DNA of 64,000 nucleotides from the NCBI GenBank assembly GCA_951640195.1, contig OX621165.1, forward strand, positions 558,001-622,000. The letters are read 5' to 3'. This stretch comes from Porpolomopsis calyptriformis. Taxonomy: Eukaryota; Basidiomycota; Agaricomycetes; Agaricales; Hygrophoraceae. Below, one piece after another: positions 21,869 through 33,695 of this stretch (position 1 is the stretch's first letter; the number at the start of each line of letters is the position of its first letter). A program made the translations under genes and the position numbers. The notes beneath the pieces are model-generated. The model ran no database searches. It was not told the origin of the DNA and worked only from the letters and a program-made list of their open reading frames with translations.

Positions 21869-23330
21869 TTACAGCTTGCTTAGCTTAGCCTTTTTGACGA
21901 AAGCAATGCCTCCTCCCAGCGCGACCTACGAAGAAGTAGCCAAAGGGGCAGCGATCAGTGGACGTTCACAACTTGAACACGAGACCAGAATGATCGAGTT
22001 ACCTTCCCTGTAGCGAGGTTCTTGGTGGCGAACGTCACTTCGGTCGTGCCGTTTGCCCCAGGCCCAACTTCCCACACCTCTGTCTCAAGTGCGTCGCCAG
22101 GCTTGACAGGGGCGGTGAATCGCACCCCGAAGAACTTGAGCGCGTGGGGGTCATTACCAGCAACCGAACTGATGACAGCCCGCGCAGCGAACCCAAAGGT
22201 GGACAGGCCATGGAGAATCACGCCGCCAAATCCAGCTGCTTGGCCAATCCTCGGATCTATTGCATTCGTCAGCGTCACTCGTAATCTTTGATTAAAATTC
22301 TGACCGCCCCACCGATGTGGAGTGGGTTGTAGTCTCCGCTTAGGCGGAAGACGATTGCTTGTTCGGGTGTAGTTTGGTCCCTGCAAACCCAGTCCGGTTT
22401 CCGACCTTTGGGGATAGGTTTGGCTTGCGGAGGACCGGCGATGAATTTTGAGAAGTTTTTCCCTGAAGATTTTGCGCCTAAGTTGAATAAAGAGCTCTAA
22501 TCCCCGATGACATCAATGAAGGGAAATGTGAGTGGCTCGATGAGGTACGTACATAGAGCTTGGCGTAGGGGGTACCGTGAGGGTCAACCAAGACATTTTC
22601 TGTCATGATAACGATGCCACTTTCTAGGATGGATCGATTCGAATGGTCAAAGGCATCAAACATCCAGAAAGACGGAAAACAGACTATTTTCGGAGATTCC
22701 AGTAACTCTGGAGGTCAGTTTCCAGCCACCTCCGCTGACGAGGGGTAGTTCTTTCAAAATTTCGATTGACTGAGTAGCATGCACCTTCCAATGTCAATGT
22801 TCGCTCAGCCTGTAATCATGACGGCGAGGGACTGCAATTGTGGACAAACCATTCTATTTGGGTCAAGGGGAGGCACACCGGGAAGTGCGTCCAGTTTTGC
22901 CCGGTCAGCGAAGAGATTTACGTCTTGACCGTCCTCTGAGAACAAGAACTCCTATTTCACAAACCGGTAGTGATATTCCGAATAGGTACTTACCCTTAAA
23001 GTTTAAGACGACAGGGTAGGTAGGAAGGGCCGTAAATAACTTGTCTATAGCTTGATCAGACAGGAAGAATAGTTAGGAGTAACAAATGCCATTCTCACCC
23101 AGCTCTGCAGTTGGGTCAGTAGAAATATAAGGGATGATGCCATAACGCACCATAGACGAAAGACAAGTCGTCCTTCTTCGCCCCAACACCAACAGCATAT
23201 GTCAAAAGGTCCCGCTTGTTCCACGCAACCTGGGAAGGCCGTGCCTTGTGAAATAGCATTCTGCAAGCTCAGTTACACTTACCGGTTTGTCTTTGGACCT
23301 GTGCCCGATGGCTTTCTCCAATTGCGACAT
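21869..23330 (-). CDS. Peroxisomal MaoC-type enoyl-CoA hydratase 2 (PTS1 SKL)
   Basis: Ten exons on the minus strand: 23330-23283, 23229-23151, 23104-23099, 23044-22994, 22935-22850, 22784-22685, 22623-22553, 22496-22313, 22256-22003, 21925-21869; 311 aa. The start MSQLEKAIGHRSKDKP leads into 'WNKRDLLTYAVGVGAKKDD', the usual N-terminal hot-dog opening. The hydratase-2 signature 'RLSGDYNPLH' gives catalytic D202 and H207, followed by 'GGVILHGLSTFG'. The protein ends 'KKAKLSKL', a canonical C-terminal peroxisomal signal. Family reaction: hydration of trans-2-enoyl-CoA to (3R)-hydroxyacyl-CoA in beta-oxidation. Exon 3 is only six bases (AGCTGG) and completes 'YELDKLF'. It diverges from the GH5 gene with 125 bp between the starts. 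Confidence 0.9.
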
Positions 23331-23455
23331 TGTATTAAGAGGATTTAATAAGGGAACGGTTGGTGCTGAACCGACGTTATTTATACGATCATGTTCTCAA
23401 GTTGGTTCCGGCTATTGTTTACCGATCGAACCTTAGACCACACACATGATTTCAA
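23331..23455. promoter_or_regulatory. Compact divergent promoter (MaoC hydratase / GH5 glucosidase)
   Basis: Only 125 bp separate the two start codons, so the upstream controls must overlap or lie inside 5' regions. 'atttatac' near 23379 is TATA-like. No further site is identified. Confidence 0.4.
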
Positions 23456-26439
23456 ATGGGAGATGCTGAAAGATCAGTCAGTCCCAACTGTCCGTCATCT
23501 TTACTGTCACTTATCTTTCTTTCGAGCAGGACGTCGGCAAGTCGCCAAATTATGAACTGGTCTCAGGTCCAGAATCTTTCGCGCACGACTGGTCGCATAA
23601 AGGAACGGGCGGCGGGCTACGAATACATGGCCGTCACTTCATTGATGCTCATGGCCGCGTTTGCTCTCTCAGAGGAGTAAATCTGTCTGGTTGCTGCAAA
23701 ACGTGAGTGGATTTCATCCTTCGCTGCCAGCCATTTTCAACAGGTTTTTCAAGTCCCGTAAACCACGACGACGAGATGTTCCCTGATGGCCATAAGGACG
23801 TCACTTTTGTTGGTCGACCTTTTCCCCTCGAAGAAGCTCACGAACATTTGTCAAGGCTTCGTAAATGGGGTTTAACATTCAGTATGTCATTTTGTAAGAA
23901 GGTTGTCTCCATTCGACTGAGGAGATTTTCAGTACGTTTTCTTGTAACATGGGAGGCTGTTGAACATGAGGGAAGGTTGGCATCATCTCTGGTCTTCAAC
24001 GACAGAAGCTCATACGTCTTAGAGGTATCTACGACAAGGCATATCTAGATTATCTTCGAAACATCCTGCTCCTCCTCCCAAAATATGGGATGGCTGCCTT
24101 TGTATCCTGTCACCAGGACGTTTGGTCTCGTTACTCTGGGGGTTCAGGCGCCCCAGCTTGGACTCTCGAGGCCGCTGGCTTTGATCTGCATGCCTTGGAG
24201 GAGTCGGGGGCGGCGTGGTTAAAAGGCGTTAAAGGCGGAGGCCACGTAGAATCTGAACGAGGAGTCTGGCCCTGCGGATACCAAAAGCTTGCCGCCGCTA
24301 CTATGGCGTGAGTGCCTTTCTTTACTGTTTCCTCTTCTTGTCACGATGCCAATTACATATGGGTCAGAACTTGTTTCTGGGCAGGAGACACTTTTGCCCC
24401 CAAATTGCGGATTAAAGGAGACGACGGACGAGAGCTCTCTATTCAAGAATATCTGCAAGACGCGTTTCTGGATATGTATGCAGTTGTTGTGCAAGCAATC
24501 GGTGACTTGGAAGGTGTCCTTGGTTTTGAGGTAAGCTGCTTGCTCTACAATAACGTAGGGTTTTTACCTAATGCAGGCGAGTAGATGATGAACGAGCCGC
24601 ACAGAGGGTATATAGATGTCCCTTCATTGTACGCTTGGGACTACAACACGGATCTACATCTTTCTTACATTCGTCAGTATATGTAATTTTACTCCTCATC
24701 TCAAACGCTTAGTCCCCTTTTCATAGCGTCCGCTCTCCAATCTTTCATACTCGGATCTGGTCATCCTACCCTCGTCCCGTTTTGGGGCCGTTCCTTTCTT
24801 ATTCCTACTCGACTCACATCCCATGGTATTCTTAACCCTTCTGGGCGAAAGGCCTGGCGTCTCGATGGCCCCACACAAGGTAAATGTTTGTGGGAAATAC
24901 ATGGAGTCTGGGGATGGGATTTGAACAAGAAGGAAGGTGTTGTCTTGAGAGAGAATTACTTTTCCAAAGATCCATTGACCGGGAGAAAGGTAAAGAGCCA
25001 CACCGGACCATTTCACATAGTAACTTATGTTTTCTCTTCTGCTGCAGATAGATTGGTACGCTGACTTCTACTACCCTTACTTGCAAAAGTGGGCGAACAG
25101 GGTACGTCAGACGGGTTGTACGGACAAGCTCATATTCGTGGAAGGTATACCTAATGAGGTTCGTCGTCCGACTTTCATATCAATCCACCCAGTTTCTCAC
25201 TTCCTCGTAGCTATGTCGTTCCTGGACTGAAACCAGCCAATTGGAAAACATGGTTTACGCTCCTCACTGGTGAGAGGTTATCCTTCTTGCACAAACTGTA
25301 AAATGCATACCTCCGGCAGGTATGACTTGTATGCGCTTTTCACGAAAGTATTCGGAGATTTTACAGTGAATGTGCAGGGTTTATCCAGGGTATGTCATAT
25401 AGTCATTCTCATTTTGTAATGATTTGATCACCAACGAGTCAACAGGGCTTGTTTTTTTTGAGGACATTTTATTGGGGACAGGAAGGTGCTCGAAATAATT
25501 ATTCGTTGCAGATTCGAAATATCGCAGAGGCTGCGTATCGGTCACTGGGTGAGAAACCTGTCGTCATTGGGGAATGTGGGGTTCCCATGGACATGAAGTA
25601 CGAAACCATCATTGTTTTTGGCCTGCATTCCTGTGATCCTCACGACCCACACTAGTAAGCTCGAAGCATTTCAAACGGACAATTGGGAGTGGCAAACGCG
25701 CATGATGGACGCCATGTGCACAGCACTTGAACGGTCTCTACTCTCCTTTACGTGAGTGGTTATTCGATTATTTGCTCTCAGAATGAGATATTCAAGTCGT
25801 TCGATTAGCCTGTGGAACTATAATCCTACAAATGATGACCAACGAGGCGACCATTGGAACGGGGAAAACTTCTCTTGGTTCAGTCGGAAGCGTGCTCTCC
25901 CCCCATCGTTGCTTTACTATGAGCAAACATCTCCTTCCCTGGATAATGGAGCACGTATTTTATACTCTGTTGTCAGGCCCTATCCAGCCAAAACAGCAGG
26001 AATCCCGCTTCGGTTCGAATACGAGATGACAACGGGAGCCTTTGTCTATGAATGGGCCAATCCTCTTCAATCTGGCCAATCCTCTCAAGCTACCGATGTC
26101 TCCAACGCGAGTGTTTCTCGTCCCCCCCTGAAGGGACATCCCGCGATCTCCTCTCGACAGACAGAGATATTTGTGCCAGCTCTCCTTACTCAAGGCAGAA
26201 AGCTGATAGTTCGCACTCATGATAGTTATGTCTACGATATTGGCCGTCAAACACTCTACATCGTGGCCGGAAACACTGCGCCTGGCGTTACCCATAAAGT
26301 CACCGTTTCTCTTGACCCACCTCTTGTACCAGCCTTTCACGTCAACAGTTTCTGGGGAGATTTTGGGCCACGGATTTTCACACTCTTGGTTGTCCTTTTG
26401 GGTGTAGTAATGTACTGGGGCTTTGGCCTTGGCCAATAG
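23456..26439 (+). CDS. GH5 glycoside hydrolase, EGCrP/steryl-beta-glucosidase type, with C-terminal membrane segment
   Basis: Fourteen exons: 23456-23476, 23530-23702, 23754-23881, 23933-23975, 24023-24307, 24368-24530, 24585-24672, 24727-24989, 25048-25158, 25211-25269, 25320-25389, 25446-25597, 25656-25751, 25809-26439; 760 aa. Landmarks are 'GRVCSLRGVNLSG', 'TFIRFLVTWEAVEHEG', 'CHQDVWSRYSGGSGAP', the acid/base in 'MMNEPHRGYI' (E275) and the nucleophile in 'VVIGECGVPMDM' (E511). This set matches fungal GH5 enzymes known as EGCrP1/EGCrP2, which hydrolyse glucosylceramide or ergosteryl glucoside. The last exon adds a beta-rich tail and ends in a hydrophobic stretch, 'FTLLVVLLGVVMYWGFG', probably a membrane anchor. 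The first exon (7 codons) is the least certain part. Confidence 0.88.
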
Positions 26440-26824
26440 GTTCCCACGTCGCCCTGGACCACGCAAACATCCATTCGAGTCGATACACATGGCATAGTGC
26501 ACCTCCGAGAACGGCTACGTCTCAAATGCTTCCTCAAACATCACCTTCCGTTATCCACATGACCGCAACAAATCAAATTCTACGCAAGGCTAGCGGTAGC
26601 ATTTTCTATAACAGTAAGACGCAGATCTGATCAGACGATGGGTTCGTCCCCAGAAATGAGGCTCCTGAGTCTACAAAACCGTTCAATCCCTGCGACCTGC
26701 AAAAAAGGGATTGATGTCTTAGGTACTAAAGCCAAGGTGTTGCTAAGCGTGGAAATTAAAAATAAAACCGTTCCAGTTGTGTATCGCTTTGTATGGTAAT
26801 TCCCTTCATCGTTAGCATCGAGGC
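26440..26824. other. Intergenic stretch between GH5 gene and Tag1-like gene
   Basis: About 385 bp on the same-strand boundary. It should hold the GH5 terminator and the Tag1-like promoter. An AT-rich patch at 26754-26768 is the only notable feature. Confidence 0.4.
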
Positions 26825-28858
26825 ATGAGCGTAGCAAACACATCCGACGATCCGCCCAAGCCTTCTGACAAAGGGAAGGGGAGGTCGTTTCCCCAAGAAA
26901 TTACCGAGCGGACACCACTTCTCGGATCCCAATCCCACAATTTCCCCGAGGACTCAGAAGACGTTACTCATGCTCGCCGCGGTTTATGCTCCAAACTGAC
27001 ACTCGTGTTCTTTGCTTCCTTGGGCGTTTGCCTCGTTCTTTTCACCGCGCTAGCAGTAATCGCATACGAGTACGCTGCACGAGTGTCAAGCCTTTCTACC
27101 CAAGACCTTCTGAATCATGCCCTGGTAACCAGTGGACCCGACCGCGTGGATGTGTTGAACGTTACTGAAGATGGCGGAATATGGGTCAGCGTAGTAGGGA
27201 GGATCGGTGTTGACGCTGGGTCTATCATTGACCTCAGCAGAGATAGACGGCATTGGCTGGATTTCTTTGATCCGTTGGCTCTTTGGGGAATCAGGAAACT
27301 TGACCGGATTTCTGTCAACCTCGACAGGATTGATGTCGCCCCAAGCTATGATAACGGACTCGTTCTGGCTTCCTTGTACTCATCCCCGTTGGAACTTCCC
27401 GTCACTACGGACGCTCCTAATGACTTGTCTTGGCTTACAAACTTCTCCGTACCGGTCCTGATCAGCCCGACGAAAAATGTGTCAGTCCTGGTCCAGTTTG
27501 TGCGTGACGCCTGGCGAAATGGGGCATTTGAAATGCAAGCCTATGTCGGACAGGTCGTGGTTCAGGGGGGAGGTCTCCGTGAAACGAGTTGGAGACAACA
27601 TCTCAAAGTTGCACGTTCTGACATTCAGACAACAATTCGCGTAACAAGTCAGTACATTGACCATACCATAGACATTTGCTGAACCTTATCGTATTTCAGT
27701 CCCATCAATTCCAGGTTTCCCTACTCCAGGGCGTGACGCACCTTTCCCTGACATTTCAGAACTCATCACTTTGCAATCATTCAATGTCCTTTCTACCTCT
27801 GATAGCATCACATTACATGCTCGTGCAACACTCATCGATCCAGCGCCATGCACATTCAACTTAACTTCACCAGCAATCCCATTCACGGTATCTCTCCCTA
27901 TTTCGGAGACGCCATCAGAAAAGGACCCCGTCCCCGTTGCATCAATCTTCACAGAGCCCTTCACGCTAACTCATCCCAACATCACTCTCCTGCTCTCTGG
28001 AGTAGTCCTTCCACTCCCCACCAGCTCTTCTCCTCTCCTCTCGGCTTTCGTTTCCGCATATTTTTCAGGTCGATCCAACCCAATAGTTATATCCACCCCC
28101 CTCCTACCCGACCACTCCATAGATTTCGTCTTTCCTCCCCCAGATCCAAAGCCCAAAATCCTAAAGAACGTCACAATACATGATATGAGAATCAAGCCTT
28201 CAACCGGTGGGCCTTTCCTGGCCAGCGGAACAGTATTTACCAGAGTCGTCCTCCCCAAGGGCATGGTAATAGCACTAGATGTGAACCGTGTACTCCCCGA
28301 CGTGCTGATCTTCGATGGGGAGGTTCCGTCTTTGAATGGTGGAATTCTTGGAATGCCGGGACAAGATGGGGTGGAGACACCTCCCTTGCCAGACCCACTT
28401 CCCGAGCGCGCCTTTGCGCATATCAGGCCTCACGATTGGCTTGACTCCCAGTCCGAGCCTGACCACGCAGAAGAAGGCGAGGGCTCGGCATACTCTGTTT
28501 CGGCAAAGTTTGTAGACGTCCCATTAGAAGTTTTGCCTGGGCGGCAGAAGGAATTTAGTGACTTTATACGAAAGGTGTGCGGTATTCTCTTTCGGGGGTT
28601 GCTTTGCCTCTGATTCTTTTTTTCTCTCTTTAGGTTATCTTTAAGAGTGACGGAGCGATCGCCGGTATTCTGGGGTCAGCGGACGTAGCCGTTCATATAC
28701 ACGGACTACCCCTACGCGACGGCACTGGCAAACCCGCAGAGATCGAATTCAATGGACTTCCTCTGAGAGGGAAAGTGCGTGTACGAAAGAAGAGTCTGTT
28801 CAGGGGAGTGGAGGGCTGGCTCCCTGATCTGTCACATTTACTAAACTATGAAGAGTAA
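26825..28858 (+). CDS. Tag1-like vacuolar membrane protein (DUF3712 family)
   Basis: Three exons, 26825-27647, 27700-28574 and 28634-28858; 640 aa. The cytosolic N-terminus contains 'ERTPLLGSQ', a dileucine-type sorting signal often seen on vacuolar proteins. One transmembrane segment follows at about 57-80 ('LTLVFFASLGVCLVLFTALA'). The long C-terminal part has several N-glycosylation sequons (NVT, NFS, NVS, NIT) and repeated LEA/DUF3712-like beta modules ending in 'LRGKVRVRKKSLFRGVEGWL'. The layout matches yeast Tag1 (YLR173W), linked to stopping autophagy in long starvation; basidiomycete homologues are often labelled 'pre-rRNA processing protein'. The assignment is by layout and remembered motifs. 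Confidence 0.72.
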
Positions 28859-29393
28859 GTATGCATACGGAATGCATGTATTCTAGCTGATATTATCAAG
28901 CGTGTACCGTTAGTGATCTACACAGAGTCAGGGCAAAATGACGAGGATTCATGGGAAGGATTCAGCGCCATCAGAACTGCTGACAGACGTCCCAAGAGCT
29001 CGAGGTCAAATTCAGTGATCGCAGGGAATTTTCATTGCAAGACGACATGAAACTGAAAATTCTGAATTTGGGAAATCATCACATGTGTGTATCGCCAAGA
29101 GAGGGTTGAAGTTGGGATGCCTTGAGAAATGTCAGCCATCACATCCCATTTGAGTCAGTCGTTATCGGCGGCGTCACCTTTGAGTCTTCTGGACGGCCAA
29201 CGATGGCGTAGGTTGCGAAGACAGATAAGATGGGGAACGAAAGGTGGGTAAGACGACTCGATTTGTAAAACGATAGTCTGGTCGCATTGGAGGACACAGA
29301 GCGGATCTACAATGGCAATACAATATCGTAAAAGTAGCCAACCTAACTGCAATCACAAGAGTCAGAGAGAGATGATACTGCAGACATAAAAAC
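28859..29393. other. Convergent intergenic stretch (Tag1-like / F-box gene)
   Basis: About 535 bp between two stop codons on opposite strands. It contains no frame with a recognisable motif and no repeat that I could see. Confidence 0.45.
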
Positions 29394-30734
29394 TTACAAT
29401 CCATCTAAAAAAACCGCAGAATTATCAAGATTTCTTTCAAGCCAACCAGTAACTTGGACAATGCCATGACTGTCAAGTGTTGGAAATCGAGCCTTGATCG
29501 ATACTCGCTCGACATCTGTCTCGCCCAAACCCACGATCTCAAGCAGCCGAAGTTTGGGCCAGTGCTGTTGAGTGAAAATGTTTTCTATCGAAGCCCAAGA
29601 GGTCTCCCGCAATCGGGAGCCGGGGGGTATTAGAAGCGACACATGCTCCATATGAGGTGAGGTGATCTGAGAGAATAATGTGGACATCCGATCTACAGCG
29701 GTAGGAATATCCTGCGAAGAAACTGACAGGAGGTCCAGGCAGATTGAACGAAGATTGGTGTTGTGGGCAAGGTTGATGTAAGGTTTGTAGACACCTGCGA
29801 GACCAGTTAAATCACTCAGATAACTCACTAGCGCGTTAAAAATATGCGAACCTCTCGGGACTATGTTATCTATGTTAACGAATTCGAGATGCTCAAGACG
29901 CGAACCTAGTGTCTTGAGCAATTCACCCACCGTTTGGGCGTCCTCCAGGAACAACATTCGGAAGCAAACGGTGGATACACAATGCTGTGGCTCGAGACGC
30001 AGAAGCCGAGTGAAGAAAGTTGATTGGGAAGAACATGAAGCAATAAATCTCAACCTCTGGGGTAGAGGTATTACTGGTTCACTGTATGATTTCCAAGCCG
30101 CCTTCCAGCACGTAAGGGTGGTCAAGGATGGAAATGATGAAATGAATTCATTCGCTTGTTGCGACGTCTCGAAGAAGGCACGCATCCTGAGCCGTTGGAC
30201 GTTTGGGAAGCCTGATAATATCTTGGCCCGCCCAGCATCTTCGAGGATCGTCCAATTCAAGTTATTGAGCTCGAGTTTGGTGACGTTTAGCAGGCGTGTT
30301 GCAAGGAGAGGCAAAGTTTTATTCACAAACGGGGATGGCCAATCTTCCCCTTCAAACATGCGCAGGGAGCGTACATATGTGCAGGGACTGGTTGGCGAAT
30401 CCGTGAAACATATTTTATCGAGGAAACGTCGGGCCTGTCGGTAGCTTGCGAGGCAAATACTATAAAAGATATGATGCCTGCTTGCATGTAGAAAAGCCCT
30501 GCAGGTCAAGCTGCAAGCACGTAGGGCAGCCGGGTCATCGCTAAGGTTATCGATAATAGGCTGACTCAATTCAATGGGAAGGAAGGCAAATATGGGGGCG
30601 GTTGTTGGCCGGTCTTCTGGTTTGAATTGATCTTGTAGGGCCGCCTGGTCATTGATGGTACACGACTCGATGGGAAGAGGGGAAATCAGTGGGTAATCTT
30701 CCAGTTTGGATGGATCCGGTTTGGAATTCTTCAT
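29394..30734 (-). CDS. F-box protein, single exon
   Basis: One uninterrupted frame of 446 codons from an ATG at 30734. After a 50-residue polar start, the F-box is 'FLPIELSQPIIDNLSDDP' followed by 'ALRACSLTCRAFLHASRHHIF'. The remainder is a divergent leucine-rich-like region with 'LTKLELNNLNW' and 'FPSLTTLTCW', typical of the expanded F-box families of Agaricomycetes. It is not closely related to the inverted pair at 1.3 and 8.0 kb. Likely SCF substrate receptor; the target is unknown. Lack of introns is unusual beside its neighbours and may reflect retroposition or simply this family's structure. Confidence 0.78.
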   Translation of the reverse strand: MKNSKPDPSKLEDYPLISPLPIESCTINDQAALQDQFKPEDRPTTAPIFAFLPIELSQPIIDNLSDDPAALRACSLTCRAFLHASRHHIFYSICLASYRQARRFLDKICFTDSPTSPCTYVRSLRMFEGEDWPSPFVNKTLPLLATRLLNVTKLELNNLNWTILEDAGRAKILSGFPNVQRLRMRAFFETSQQANEFISSFPSLTTLTCWKAAWKSYSEPVIPLPQRLRFIASCSSQSTFFTRLLRLEPQHCVSTVCFRMLFLEDAQTVGELLKTLGSRLEHLEFVNIDNIVPRGSHIFNALVSYLSDLTGLAGVYKPYINLAHNTNLRSICLDLLSVSSQDIPTAVDRMSTLFSQITSPHMEHVSLLIPPGSRLRETSWASIENIFTQQHWPKLRLLEIVGLGETDVERVSIKARFPTLDSHGIVQVTGWLERNLDNSAVFLDGL

Positions 30735-31064
30735 ACTTTTTGGAGAAATTGTCCTGGCGGATCAGGGGGTTTATGAAGTATCTCAATCTCAGATTGCCGA
30801 ACGCCTCTCTTCCGCGTGCTCAATTTACACGACGACGGTGCGTCGAAGGTACTCTAAAATATCTTTTTCGCTAGCAATTGACTAGGGATCCTTCATAGGG
30901 ATTGGAACCTTCATAGGATATTCACACAGAGTGATACTCATATTCAAGAGAGAGCAGAAGGCTATGCCAAATATTCTAATGAAAATTTATCGATACAGAT
31001 GTGATCCCAACATGCAGAAAATGTCCAAGTACTAACTGAAAATCGAGTCAAATGTCCGTCCAGA
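30735..31064. other. Intergenic stretch between F-box gene and GH79 gene
   Basis: About 330 bp on the upstream side of the F-box gene and downstream of GH79. A short direct repeat, 'gggattggaaccttcatagg', spans 30898-30917 next to a similar 'gggatccttcatagg' at 30885-30899. Nothing else is identified. Confidence 0.4.
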
Positions 31065-33582
31065 TCACCAACTCAAATACCATGTACCCGAGACAAGCCC
31101 AACTAGAACCATGATGCTGGGCAATACCATCGACTGCGCTGCCCCACTCTCCTGATCCGAATCCCCACGCGATGTGCTGCCCAGATGGCCCTGGACGCGC
31201 TTCCGGCCGTTCGAGGTAGCCAGAACGGACGGATCAACTGTCGCAGACAAAAGTATATGTGTCGAGACCGTTGTAGCATAAGTTTTCGCGGCGCCAGGAA
31301 CTGATTCCTCCAGGCCTGAATCCGTGAGAAACACGAGGGCGAGTCCAGGCGCTGGGACTTTGATCGAACAGATGTTGTCGAGGCACTGGACGGTTTGAAT
31401 GCTCTCTTGGCCTTGTGGAATGCCGTTGGATTCAAACAAACCACCAAATGTCTGAGAACCGTCAGGACAAAGCGCGGTGAAGGAAGATATTATTTTTACT
31501 TACCTGGCCAGCCCAAGTGAAATCACCTTTCTGAGCAACCGAGGAAGCCGAGAGATATCTACCGGAAAATAAAGGTTGAGACCTTGTTGAAAAGAGTAAG
31601 AGTAGGACTCACTTGACGGAGACTAGCGGTGGAGTGGTATCTTTGCCAGACTCAAAGGAAGAGACGGTGATATTCGCAGTGTAATCACTGGCTCCGGTGG
31701 AGTCTGAGATATAGTTGAACAACGCTACCCTCGTCGCTTTACCGTTTTCATAAATTCCGTATGCCGGTGTGTAAATGCTGTCGTTGTTGGCACGGAGGTC
31801 GAGCACTTGTGATACGTTGGAATTTCCAAGAACTTCTGCCGTTACCAGGGCTGAGTAGTACAACGGTCCAACGGTCCACAGCCGGCTTGAAGGTGACAAT
31901 GGTGGGGGAGCTAAAGAACGGCATCATTAACATCGAAGTAGATGGAACGGAGGGATGCAATACCAGTAAAAGCCTGTAATCACCGGGGCGAGTCAACTTA
32001 GGGGCCTCCAGATAACAGTAAAAGGCACGTACGTTGTAAGATGCATTTTGGCCGTTCACGTGGAAGAACGCTCCAGAAAAATTGCTGTACGCCATCTGCA
32101 GTGCGTAGTCTACTGCCCACAGGGAGGCACCGAAGCTGTCGCTTACGCCTGGGAATCCTCCACAGCTAGCGCTATTGGTTTCGAGCATCAATAGAGGCTT
32201 CCCCGCTGCCCGTGCGATTTTGGCAGAATTCAAATACATGCGGAGAAGTTGGATGCCGGATGTGTGGTTAAGGTAATCTGGGAAGATTTCCTGGGGGCTG
32301 ATATTGAGGCCTTTCCCAGACTGCACGAAGCAGTTGGTAGCAGGATAACTAGCAAGCGTGATTAGAGAATGAGGCTCGAGACCAACGTATTGCTCACTGT
32401 TCGACTCCGAGGGCGGCAAGGTTGGACTGGTATTTGTCCACGAATCCAGTGTTCCAGACCATTTCAGGTGTCCATTCACCACTCGCAATGTTCGGGCCCA
32501 TAAGAAGTTTGCTAGCACGAGCAAGGGAGACGTTGGCCGGCACGCCTGTGGTGAGGTTGGAAATGATGGTGGTATTGACGGAGTTTTCCATAGTTTGAAT
32601 CAATTCGCCAAACTCATTTGAGTAATCTGCTGGGCTGTAAGACTGGATAGACAATCAGAGGTGTGAAAATACAATGATTGTGAGATCACATACATAGTTG
32701 CGGATACCTTCCGATGCGTAGAGATCAGGCTCATCTCCTACTTGGAGACCGGCTAACCGGTCTCCAAGGATAGCTTCACCATATGCTGCAATTCCTAAGC
32801 GTGGGTGGCCAGTGGAATTGAATGGGATAGCTAAATGGGGCGGTGAACAAATGGAAGGAAGAGATAAGCTCGTAGCATACCCAAATACCAGTGAGCGTTG
32901 ACTAACGCAGATACATTGGACAACAGGTATAGAAAGCCGGGGGTAAAGACCAGCGGCGCCTGTGTAGTATATCAGCATGACTCCTGAATCTCGCCCACTG
33001 AAGTCGCTTACTGGGGACGCAGTACCATAAAGGACGGCTTGCGATTGACCGGACCCCAAAGTTGGAACGAGGCTGGCAAAATCGGACGATGAGCCGCCAA
33101 TACGGAGGTTGACTCTTCCGGAGCGTTGTTGAAGGTTAGACATCAAGTTGAGAAACGAAGACTGGATGATGGTACTACGCAGATGTTATTGACGAGCAGA
33201 TGCCATGAATTGGAGATAAATTTACCCATTCGGTCCGACTGTGAACAAAAATTATGACCTTGAACAGACATGAACTCAAAGAGATGTACATACTGATTTG
33301 GCCCGCGACAGCAAATTCGATTGAGAAGCCAAAGAATGAGCCACTCTGGCGAATAGAGAGCCCCGCGTCATTCCCATCCTGAAGAGGTAGGTTGAAGTTT
33401 GTGGATGGGGGAGGGCTCGGGACGGGAGGGGGGGTGAGGACGATAGGGTTGAATGCTTGTGGGCCGTTGTATGAACCTGTGGAGACGGTTTGTATTGGCT
33501 TGGCTGTACCAAGCGTGTTGTGTACTGTGACGGCTTGTGCAAAGTGAAAGAAAAGGGGGATAGAGAGTAAGCTGTAACGCAT
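31065..33582 (-). CDS. GH79 glycoside hydrolase (beta-glucuronidase-like), secreted and probably GPI-anchored
   Basis: Eleven exons on the minus strand: 33582-33294, 33238-33226, 33174-33012, 32959-32881, 32830-32694, 32642-32398, 32348-32033, 31973-31964, 31910-31613, 31558-31504, 31451-31065; 663 aa. A signal peptide (MRYSLLSIPLFFHFAQA) is followed by a proline-rich linker and 'GFSIEFAVAGQI'. The acid/base is in 'LQVGDEPDLYA' (E215) and the nucleophile in 'LLMLETNSASCGG' (E365). The C-terminal GH79C-like beta domain includes 'GPLYYSALVTAEVLG'. The tail 'VLPSIMVLVGLVSGTWYLSW' after small residues suggests a GPI signal. Family substrates include glucuronides of arabinogalactan or proteoglycan; the precise one is unknown. 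Two exons are tiny (13 and 10 nt). Confidence 0.88.
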
Positions 33583-33695
33583 ATTGGAGGGTGGTAAGTT
33601 GATGAATGGTGAGAGTGAAAGAAAAAACTGAGCTTTATATGCGAAAAGCGGATAGCATTGGGGGCATCGGGACGATCGACGATCGATGGTTCCGA

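Noticed and set aside
29863..30444. 193-codon open frame on the plus strand
   Set aside because: It lies antisense to the single-exon F-box gene, whose frame carries the motif.
31974..32032. Intron 31974-32032 of GH79 read as coding
   Set aside because: It is open in one frame, but reading through puts the following GH79C domain out of frame; splicing restores 'YNAFTAPPPLSP'.
32385..32415. Possible tRNA B-box (gttcgactcc)
   Set aside because: It sits inside a coding exon of GH79 and no cloverleaf can be drawn around it.
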